Below are positions 25,699 through 33,059 of a stretch of DNA of 39,346 bases, piece after piece. Every line of letters begins with the position of its first letter. Position 1 is the first letter of the stretch. The DNA comes from Rhodospirillaceae bacterium (GTDB taxonomy: Bacteria > Pseudomonadota > Alphaproteobacteria > Rhodospirillales > Rhodospirillaceae). The stretch is from the NCBI GenBank assembly GCA_004297485.1, contig SCTM01000135.1:1-39346 (forward strand). The letters run 5' to 3'. The notes beneath the pieces are model-generated. The model ran no database searches and was not told the DNA's origin. It saw only the letters and a program-made list of their open reading frames with translations. Both the position numbers and the translations under genes were made by a program.

Positions 25699-27480
25699 AT
25701 GCAGACGATCACCCATTACGAAGTTTATGAAGCCGGCAGCGGGCAATGGGCACTTGCCGCGCGTTTTAGCGGCAGCGAGAGTCAGAGCGCCATGGCGCGA
25801 GCCCGCGCCATCGAGGAAAACGCGCAACGCCCTGTCGCCGTGATCGAGGAAATCGAAAACCTCACCAGTACACAGTTCGATGTCCGGCTGATCCACCGGA
25901 GCATGCTGGGCGGCGTTGCCGTCCGCCCGCCATCGAGCCAGAGCGACATCGGCTCCCGAATCTTCATGGTGATCCTTACAGGAATCGCGATCGGTGCCGT
26001 CGTCGCGGTTATTGTCGCCACGGTTCTGTCCAATGCCGGTGGCGGCGCGGGCGGAATCGGCGGCTTCCTGAAGACCTTTGTCCTAGGGTCGTTTCTCATG
26101 GGAGCGATCCTTGGCGGCGGCCTGATTTTCCGGCTGTATGTGCCTGTGGGTCTCATCCTTTGGAATAGCAAAGATCCGGAATCCCGGAAGCGAACCATCC
26201 AGACGCTGGCACACGGGACGGTGGTATCCCCGGCCTCCGAAACCGAATCCACGACCGACCTCGGCAGGTCCGATCCCGATCCGGCTCCCATCCGCAGCGG
26301 AGACACTGGAGAATTCCAATCGCCGACGCCCTCACCGGTATCAACGCCGACCGCTCCAGATATGCCGAGCCCGGAAACGCCAGCAACGCCGTCACCGGCC
26401 GATCCCGCGGCAGGGTCCGCGACTGCACAGCCCACGCGTCCTACAACGACACCCGCCACGCCAAACATTGGCGCTGCGGCATCAGGCGTCGCCGAAACCG
26501 CGCTTGAGTCGGTTATCGCGCGCGCCCGCGGCCAGTTGGAGAATTTCGCGGCGGAGACAATGGCGGAGATCACGGCAACACAGCCGATGTTGGCCCCGTC
26601 GGACCGGCAAGCGGTTAACTTGTATCTCGCGGGGGCGGCCCAGACGGCGGCGGATCGAAACGTTTTCGACGCCGTCACAACAGTGGCCCTGGTTCGGCAT
26701 ATCCTTGAACGTAGCGGACTCTCACCGGCCGACACCGATACATTTCTGACGGAACTGGAAGGAGAGGCCGAGCGTCCGCGCTTCCGCCGCATGATAGAAG
26801 GCGGTGCCGCCGCCCTGGCCGCGCGGATCGATGATCCGACCGCGCAACCATCGCCTTCCATAACCGATTTGCTTGCCGCGTGGAATGATCCAAGCGGCCA
26901 GGGCGCCGAACCGCAGCAGAACACATTTCTCCTGACCGATATCGTGGGGTCAACAGCGCTGACCAGCCAGATCGGCAACGCCGGTGCCCAGCGCGTCGTG
27001 CGCGCCCACAATGCAATCGTGCGCGCGGCCGCCAAAGCGTTCAAAGGCCGCGAGGTCAAACATACCGGGGACGGCATGCTTCTCGTATTTCCCGATCCCA
27101 CCGCGGGGGCACGGGCCGCCATGGACATTCAGCAAGAGGCCACTAATTACGCTCAAGACAATCCATCTGCGCCGCTCGTCCTGCGTGTCGGCGTTCACAC
27201 CGGCGACGCGGTGCTCGAGGACGGCGAATATTATGGCAGCGCGATTTCCATCGTGAACGGCGTCTGCGCCGTTGTTGACGGTGGTGAAATTTGCTGCACG
27301 GTCGCCATCCGGCGTAAGGTCGCCAGCTCGGCTTTCCGCTTCGAAGACCTCGGCATGCGCACACTCAAGGGGAGCGCGACCGGAATCGAAGTGCTCAAAT
27401 TGCTTTGGGAGCCTAAACGTTCCGCTGGGCCCGGCGTGCTCGAATACCGGCAGATCGGGACGGCGCCGCCTGCCACTTGA
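25699..27480 (+). CDS. Membrane-anchored class III nucleotide cyclase homologue with altered active site
   Basis: A 593-residue protein: an N-terminal cytoplasmic domain (1-80), two membrane helices (about 88-111 and 124-155), a Pro/Thr/Ser-rich linker (178-258), a helical region (262-395) and a class III cyclase domain (408-572). The metal-binding aspartates are present (D414 in LLTDIVGST, D458 in HTGDGMLLVF), as is K454. However, the usual D-Y/W-G-x-x-V-N-x-A-x-R motif reads EYYGSAISIVNGV: the base-selecting Asp is E510, the transition-state Asn is S517 and the Arg is G521. It may be inactive or use another nucleotide. Start: ATG 25699; a GTG at 25651 is also in frame. It is convergent with the kinase-like gene 37 bases away. 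Confidence 0.85.
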   Translation: MQTITHYEVYEAGSGQWALAARFSGSESQSAMARARAIEENAQRPVAVIEEIENLTSTQFDVRLIHRSMLGGVAVRPPSSQSDIGSRIFMVILTGIAIGAVVAVIVATVLSNAGGGAGGIGGFLKTFVLGSFLMGAILGGGLIFRLYVPVGLILWNSKDPESRKRTIQTLAHGTVVSPASETESTTDLGRSDPDPAPIRSGDTGEFQSPTPSPVSTPTAPDMPSPETPATPSPADPAAGSATAQPTRPTTTPATPNIGAAASGVAETALESVIARARGQLENFAAETMAEITATQPMLAPSDRQAVNLYLAGAAQTAADRNVFDAVTTVALVRHILERSGLSPADTDTFLTELEGEAERPRFRRMIEGGAAALAARIDDPTAQPSPSITDLLAAWNDPSGQGAEPQQNTFLLTDIVGSTALTSQIGNAGAQRVVRAHNAIVRAAAKAFKGREVKHTGDGMLLVFPDPTAGARAAMDIQQEATNYAQDNPSAPLVLRVGVHTGDAVLEDGEYYGSAISIVNGVCAVVDGGEICCTVAIRRKVASSAFRFEDLGMRTLKGSATGIEVLKLLWEPKRSAGPGVLEYRQIGTAPPAT

Positions 27481-27517
27481 GTAATGGGCACGCCGTGCCG
27501 AAAGGACTGGAACTTCG

Positions 27518-29935
27518 TTACTGAACAGATTTGGCGATACGGAAACCGTTGATGTCCTGACGCAGCGTCGCCGGGGCCCCGCCGCGATAGCTCAGACGCG
27601 CCATCCAGGCATCATTGTCCCAAGATCCGCCGCGCAGAACGCGGCGGGGACAGCCGAACTCCTCCCGCGCGCTCCCGTCCGCCGGTGCCGTACCATAGTC
27701 CCGGTACCAACAGTCGGACGTCCATTGCCATACATTGCCGACAACATCATACAGACCAAAGGCGTTGGCGGCGAAAGACGCCACCGGCGCGGGACCACTG
27801 CGGTCCCACGCACTACCGCAGTTGGAGCAGCTGGCGCGATTGCGTCCGATATCGCTGCCCCATGGATAGGCTGAAGCCACCCCGGCGCGCGCGGCATATT
27901 CCCATTCCGCCTCGCTCGGCAATCTATAGTCCTCGCCTGTCCTGGCGCGCAGCCAACTCACATATTCCTGGGCATCGAACCAGTTGACGCCCGTCATGGG
28001 TAATGAGGGACTGGCATCGGCCGTACCGGTCGCAACCGTGTCAGCCCGACACGCACCGGCAGCCACGCATGCCGCAAACTCGGCCCGCGTTACAGGTGCG
28101 CGTCCGAGCTTGAAGGCCGTAATCGTGACACGGTGAGGCGGCAATTCCGCGCGGCTGCCATCGCCGGAAAGATCACCCATGACGAACGATCCCGAAGGGA
28201 TCAGCACCATGCTGCGGTCGAGGGAAAGAGCGAATTGCCGACGCTCGGCCATGGAAGCGTCCCAGAGTTGGCGCGACCGGTCGCCATTATCGTCTTTGAC
28301 CACGCCCCCCGGCGTTGGCAAATCACCCTCCAGGCCATATCGGCGGCGCGCCCACGTCTCGGCGGCATGCCAATCGGCAAGATGCGTTGTCATGGTTGTC
28401 TCTGCGTTGGACAGCGCGATCGTGGCATCCCGATAGCGCCCAGCGGTGATATGCTCTTGGGCAAGCCCGAGTAGATTATAAGCGTTGAGAATATCGGAGC
28501 TGTTGAAGATCTGGGGGACGGCCAGACTCTCCAGATCCGTGAGCATATCCCGGGTCGCCCGGGCCCGCGTCAATGCCGCCGCACTGTCGTGACGGCTGTT
28601 GACTGTCTGCTCGCGCATCTGAACTTCAACCTGGGCATCCCGCAGTCGCTGTCGGAGGTCGCGCTCCGCAGCCTGTAGCCGCCCCTTGAGCGCATCTGTC
28701 CGCTGCTGAAGGCCAACGGCCTGCTGCCGTCCCGCATCGACGTCACCCCAGTGGATCAGTTGCGATACCGACCGATCAAAGGTTGACGGTGAGTTGGCCC
28801 AGAACGCCAACGCCGCGATAGCCGCCACGGCGACCAGGCTGGCGGCAATGTAGAGGCCGCGTGCCCACCGTCGCGGGGCGGCAAAGAGTGCCGTCGCAAA
28901 AGCCGTCATACTATCGAAACGGGTCTCAGGCGCCGCTGCCAAGGCGCGCCTGACGGCGGCCGTCATGGGCGCCGGAAGATCGCGCCGCCGGTTCGCGAGA
29001 TCGGCCGCATCGGACACGGGAGCATCGCCGGTGGCAAGAAAGTATACCAAAGCGGCGATCGCGTATTGATCGGCCCGTCCATCGATCGGATCCTGGCCAA
29101 GAGTCAAGTTGCGAGCCCGACGGATTTGTTCGGGCGCGCGGAATCGCCGTTGCTCGGTCATGGCACGACTGCGCCCGCGGGGGATCACGGCAATGACTTC
29201 ATCCAACCCGAAGTCCGTGACTTTCACGCTGCCATCGGCAGTGATCATTACGTTCTCGGGGTTCAGATTGAGATGAGGGATGCGATCGGACGCATAAGTC
29301 AGCGCCGCGCACACCGGCTTAATCACAGCTTCAATGGCGTCCGCATCCAATCCCGTCACATTAAGATCGCGAGCGCAGACACGCTCGTAGCACTGACGCA
29401 GCGTCTCTCCCTCGACAAGTTCATTGGCAATGAAGGTTATGCCGTCGGAACGGCCCAGGGAGTAGGTGCTGCACAGGCCGGGATGGGAAAAACCCAGAAT
29501 CCGATGCAACATGGCGGCCAGGCGGTCCATGGTACCCGGGACGAGCAGCACTTCAGGCAGCAATACCTTGAGCGCCACATCCTTGCCCCATGTGAGATCA
29601 AGCGCGCGAAATACAGCCCCGCGCTCACCGGTACCAAGGCGCTCTTTGATGACATAGCGGTCCGCAATCAGCATTCCGGATTTGAGGATGATCGTCGCGC
29701 CGCCCGGAAGGCCGGCCGCCGGGTCCCGCGGATCAAGCAAGGCAAGCGCCCGAATTTCATCGAGCTCCGTCAGGGCACGTTCAAGAAGCCGGCGTTGGTC
29801 AGGAGTCGAAGCCGCCTGCAGACGTAATTCAAGCTGCCGGCGCCGGGCGTCCACCCGGGACATGATGTCGTCGTGACTCGCATCCTCGGGCAAGCCGAGA
29901 AATTCGAACGCTTGATTCCGGTCCATGCTTTCCAT
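27518..29935 (-). CDS. Kinase-like/SUMF1 fusion membrane protein, probable pseudokinase
   Basis: An 805-residue modular protein. Residues 7-65 resemble the start of a J-domain (EFLGLPEDASHDDI) without HPD. A kinase domain follows (93-350): GTGERGAVFRA, K123 in VALKVL, but HLNLNPENV (221-229) where HRDLKPENV is usual, so the catalytic Asp is Asn223; no Glu is seen at the alpha-C position. DFG (241-243) and RAPE are kept. A membrane helix (361-380), a coiled-coil-like region (400-470) and a SUMF1/formylglycine-enzyme domain (about 570-800; GSFVMGD, PVTRAEFA, RLPSEAEWEYAARAG, GNVWQWTSD, RVLRGGSWDN) complete it. The SUMF1 domain would face the periplasm. In bacteria such domains often act as binding modules. 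Start ATG 29935; MDRNQAF three codons later is possible. Confidence 0.88.
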   Translation of the reverse strand: MESMDRNQAFEFLGLPEDASHDDIMSRVDARRRQLELRLQAASTPDQRRLLERALTELDEIRALALLDPRDPAAGLPGGATIILKSGMLIADRYVIKERLGTGERGAVFRALDLTWGKDVALKVLLPEVLLVPGTMDRLAAMLHRILGFSHPGLCSTYSLGRSDGITFIANELVEGETLRQCYERVCARDLNVTGLDADAIEAVIKPVCAALTYASDRIPHLNLNPENVMITADGSVKVTDFGLDEVIAVIPRGRSRAMTEQRRFRAPEQIRRARNLTLGQDPIDGRADQYAIAALVYFLATGDAPVSDAADLANRRRDLPAPMTAAVRRALAAAPETRFDSMTAFATALFAAPRRWARGLYIAASLVAVAAIAALAFWANSPSTFDRSVSQLIHWGDVDAGRQQAVGLQQRTDALKGRLQAAERDLRQRLRDAQVEVQMREQTVNSRHDSAAALTRARATRDMLTDLESLAVPQIFNSSDILNAYNLLGLAQEHITAGRYRDATIALSNAETTMTTHLADWHAAETWARRRYGLEGDLPTPGGVVKDDNGDRSRQLWDASMAERRQFALSLDRSMVLIPSGSFVMGDLSGDGSRAELPPHRVTITAFKLGRAPVTRAEFAACVAAGACRADTVATGTADASPSLPMTGVNWFDAQEYVSWLRARTGEDYRLPSEAEWEYAARAGVASAYPWGSDIGRNRASCSNCGSAWDRSGPAPVASFAANAFGLYDVVGNVWQWTSDCWYRDYGTAPADGSAREEFGCPRRVLRGGSWDNDAWMARLSYRGGAPATLRQDINGFRIAKSVQ

Positions 29936-30059
29936 GGCACCACCTTATAATCAGCCCGCCGCCAATTCTTGTGGCAGGCAACGATAGCATAACCGCGCCT
30001 ACAGCAAACAGGGAGGGTCGCAGGCAGTCTACAAGACCTCCCCTAACTGCGAAATATTC

Positions 30060-32153
30060 TTATAAACGCCAACGGATGCCTGTGGAAAACACGCGGGGCA
30101 TACCCACAGTCACGGTACCGTCTGGGGCCTTGCCGGCCTCGATTGTCCGGTCGAACAAATTGTCGCCGCTGATGAAAAGCACCACACTGTCGTTTAGGGC
30201 CTGCTCGGCATAGATGTCCGAAGTCACATAGCCCTTGAGACGCCGCGTGTTTTGGTCATCGTCGAACTGACCGCTGGAGGCATGACCACTCAGTTTGAAC
30301 AACGTACCCTGGCGAGGCTCCCATACCGCTTCCAACATGGCCTGGTGGTTGGCCACCTCGGGAAGCTGCAGCCCGACCAGAGACGGCCCGGCCGCATTCT
30401 TCGTGACTTTGGGATCGGTATAGAGATAGCGGGCTGTTAAATCGAACGTCGACGTGACGGCCCATTTGACTTCAAGCTCGACACCTTCGGATCGGACTCT
30501 ATCAATGTTCTGCCGTTGCTGCAGACTGCCCCCCGCCGGCACAACCACGCCAAGCATGGCGTTTAGACCCGGCGTGGTTTGTATGGTGACGTTACCAACG
30601 GTATGGTCGATCCGGGCGAGGAAAAAGGTGGCCGTTGTCGAAAGTTTCGATGTGGCACGCCACGTCGCACTGGTTTCCAGCCCGTCAAGGCTTTCCGGCT
30701 TCAAGGTTGGATTAGCTTCGGTGATGACGTTACCGACCCGGAAAGGCCGATACAGTTCATTCAAGGTCGGCACGCGGAATCCGCTATAAGCGGCGGCGCG
30801 CAAAGTCACGGTATCGGTGACATCGAACTTACCGCCAAGCCGGAAGTTGCCCTTGGTCCCGTCCCGCGTTGGATAGTGATCGTCACGCAAAACGGCTCCG
30901 GTTGCGATCATGGTCTCATGGCGTATCCCGTCCGTCAGCTGCCAGTAGTCAAACCGCGCCGAGGCGGTCAACGTCACCGTAGGACGCGGCATCCACGTCG
31001 CTTCGCTGAACGCCCCGGTTATCAACTCCGATCCTCCGGCGGTGCGGACACGGGTGAATGCGGGCGCAACATACTGGAACTGTTCGTTGGTCGAACCGTC
31101 CACGCTGCGTATGTCAGCACCGGAATCGATAACGAGAGTCGATGTCACAGGGACCCGGATCAGACCATTGCCGCCGACCGCGCTCGACGGCACATGGAAT
31201 TGGTTGAGTGACGGGGTCACGACGGCGCGCCCCGCACCGACGCTGGAAAAAACCGCGGGAAGGTTACCCTTGCGGCCATAGATGTGGGTTTCCCAGCCGA
31301 TGCGGTCGGCACCGACAGCGTGCACGACGCTCAACGCACCGTCGGTCACCTGGCTCACCGACTTAGCGATGGCGATGCCGTTGATGAATGTATCGCTGGA
31401 GGTGGAACCCGTCAGAGTGGCCGAGGTCTCGTCGTCGATCGGCACCGAGATGCCGCCACGGATCACGCCGCCACGATCATTGGTCCGCTGATCGACTGGG
31501 CCGCGCTGATCGGCCCGGATGAGATACGGTCCGTCGCCAAAGTGACCGGCAGCGCCAAGCGTAAGATGGGCACGGCCAAGATCGCCGTGCGCTGCCAGAC
31601 GTCCGTCCCCTGCCCCGAATGTACTGCCGCCAATTTCACCTTCGGCGCCGGTGCCGGATTCAACCCGGCTCTGGAGCCGAATGGTGCCGGCCAGAGCCGC
31701 ATTGCCCCACGGTCCCGCGCCGCCACCGCGAGTGACGGCGACGCTGTCGAGCGCACCTGGAGGTAATCGGCTCCAGTCGATCCATCCGCCGAACGGATCG
31801 TTCTGCGGTACGCCATCCAGTAACAGTAATGTCCGGCCCGCCCCACTTGGACCCAGACCGCGAAGGGTAACGCCTTGGGTCGTCGGATGGGATGCCTGGC
31901 TGGATTGGCGGCGAAACAGGCTGAACCCAGGAATATCGCGCAAAACAGTGTCAAGCCGCCCAATCCCATATTGATCCAGGGCTGCTTGGTCGATCACTGT
32001 CGTTGAAAAAACCGGTTCGCTGGCCGCTGGGGCCATGCGCCGCGCCGTTACGCTAATCTCCGGGATTGCATCTTCGGCCATTGCCCCGGCGGAGCAGAGT
32101 CCACCGGCAATACCAACACATAAACCAGCCCAACGGCTCGTCACGCCGATCAT
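30060..32153 (-). CDS. TonB-dependent outer-membrane receptor
   Basis: A 697-residue receptor with signal peptide (1-26, ending AGAMA), a TonB-box-like ISVTA near residue 33, a plug domain (about 45-165: LDTVLRDIPGFSLFRR, TTQGVTLRGLGPSGAGRTLLLLDGVPQNDPFGGW, GAGPWGNAALAGTIRL) and a 22-strand-type barrel with GFRVPTLNELYRPFRVG near residue 455. The last strand ends GIRWRL. The ligand is unknown; the NDPFGGW-type plug is that of a receptor group with no ligand I can name. It is divergent from the cupredoxin gene, about 170 bases apart, which suggests shared control and possibly a metal-related substrate. Confidence 0.93.
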   Translation of the reverse strand: MIGVTSRWAGLCVGIAGGLCSAGAMAEDAIPEISVTARRMAPAASEPVFSTTVIDQAALDQYGIGRLDTVLRDIPGFSLFRRQSSQASHPTTQGVTLRGLGPSGAGRTLLLLDGVPQNDPFGGWIDWSRLPPGALDSVAVTRGGGAGPWGNAALAGTIRLQSRVESGTGAEGEIGGSTFGAGDGRLAAHGDLGRAHLTLGAAGHFGDGPYLIRADQRGPVDQRTNDRGGVIRGGISVPIDDETSATLTGSTSSDTFINGIAIAKSVSQVTDGALSVVHAVGADRIGWETHIYGRKGNLPAVFSSVGAGRAVVTPSLNQFHVPSSAVGGNGLIRVPVTSTLVIDSGADIRSVDGSTNEQFQYVAPAFTRVRTAGGSELITGAFSEATWMPRPTVTLTASARFDYWQLTDGIRHETMIATGAVLRDDHYPTRDGTKGNFRLGGKFDVTDTVTLRAAAYSGFRVPTLNELYRPFRVGNVITEANPTLKPESLDGLETSATWRATSKLSTTATFFLARIDHTVGNVTIQTTPGLNAMLGVVVPAGGSLQQRQNIDRVRSEGVELEVKWAVTSTFDLTARYLYTDPKVTKNAAGPSLVGLQLPEVANHQAMLEAVWEPRQGTLFKLSGHASSGQFDDDQNTRRLKGYVTSDIYAEQALNDSVVLFISGDNLFDRTIEAGKAPDGTVTVGMPRVFSTGIRWRL

Positions 32154-32321
32154 CTACACCCCTTATAACGCCACACAATTCCGCGCCGCATCCTATGAGA
32201 GGGCATATACGCCGGGTGCGGATCGTCCAGTATCCAACCAATACGGGCGGCTGGGCCTACGGTTCGACGCTGGTTTTCCCCGCCACGGCCGGTGATAATA
32301 ACACGGGTGGGAGGCAAGTCA

Positions 32322-33002
32322 TTGAATGTCGTAGCGAAACAGACTCTACGGAGTATCCGGGCGGCTGCCGTCCTGGCGGCTGCGATGCTCGTCGCCGCCC
32401 CTAGCCACGCCGCCGCGCTGGTGGTCCATGTCACCGCCGATGGGCGCCCGCTCGCCGACGCCGTCGTCACCGCGGTCGCCGGTGATTCCACCACCGCCGC
32501 CCATAGCACCCGCGTGCGACCCAAGGCCACAATGGTGCAACAGTTCCAACAATTCGCCCCCTTTGTGCTGCCTATTCAAGTGGGAACGACCGTCGATTTT
32601 CCCAACCGCGACCCGTTCCGGCACCATGTCTATTCGTTTTCGGCAGCCAAATCCTTTGAGCTCAAGCTCTATGGCGGGGACCAGACCGAGACTGTTACAT
32701 TTGACAAGGAAGGCATTGTCGCTCTCGGGTGCAACATACATGACAACATGCTGGCTTATATCTACGTGGTCGGCACCCCTTACTTTGTCAAAACGGGAGC
32801 TGATGGCGCGGGCACAATCTCCGATTTGCCGGCCGGCACCTATGCAATCACGGTATGGCACCCGGACCAGAAAGGCGGAAAGCCGCCGGAACAGCAAATC
32901 ACGCTAGCGCCCGACGCCAAAGGCGAACTCAGCTTGGCAACCGACATAAAGCCCGAGCACCGGCAACGTCGGCCAGCCTCGGTGGACGAAAGCGCCTACT
33001 GA
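32322..33002 (+). CDS. Periplasmic cupredoxin-like protein with amicyanin-type copper site
   Basis: A 226-residue exported protein with a signal peptide ending APSHA (residue 30). It starts at a TTG: GGGAGG lies seven bases upstream, and no ATG fits. A cupredoxin-like region (about 75-152) has the possible type I copper ligands H101 or H102 in FRHHVYSF, and C137, H140 and M143 in GCNIHDNM. The C-x2-H-x2-M spacing equals that of amicyanin, which explains the usual label 'methylamine utilization protein', but no mau genes are here. A carboxypeptidase-regulatory-like ending (ISDLPAGTYAITVWHPD) follows. It leads a unit with the EAL gene 57 bases downstream and probably binds copper or another ligand in the periplasm. 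Confidence 0.85.
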   Translation: MNVVAKQTLRSIRAAAVLAAAMLVAAPSHAAALVVHVTADGRPLADAVVTAVAGDSTTAAHSTRVRPKATMVQQFQQFAPFVLPIQVGTTVDFPNRDPFRHHVYSFSAAKSFELKLYGGDQTETVTFDKEGIVALGCNIHDNMLAYIYVVGTPYFVKTGADGAGTISDLPAGTYAITVWHPDQKGGKPPEQQITLAPDAKGELSLATDIKPEHRQRRPASVDESAY

Positions 33003-33059
33003 TCGAGGACCTGGACCGGCTCGTCGGCGAAAACAGAATACACGTGGGGACCGAACGCG

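Noticed and set aside
25782-27128. A 448-codon open frame opposite the cyclase gene
   Set aside because: Ala/Ser/Gly/Val-rich low-complexity product that shadows the cyclase frame; the top-strand frame has domains and motifs.
27487-27499. GGCAC-GCC-GTGCC hairpin between the convergent cyclase and kinase-like genes as a terminator
   Set aside because: Only five base pairs and no T-run on either strand; too weak to call.
32322-33002. Methylamine utilization gene (mau cluster)
   Set aside because: The amicyanin-like copper site explains such a label, but no methylamine dehydrogenase or maturation genes are nearby.
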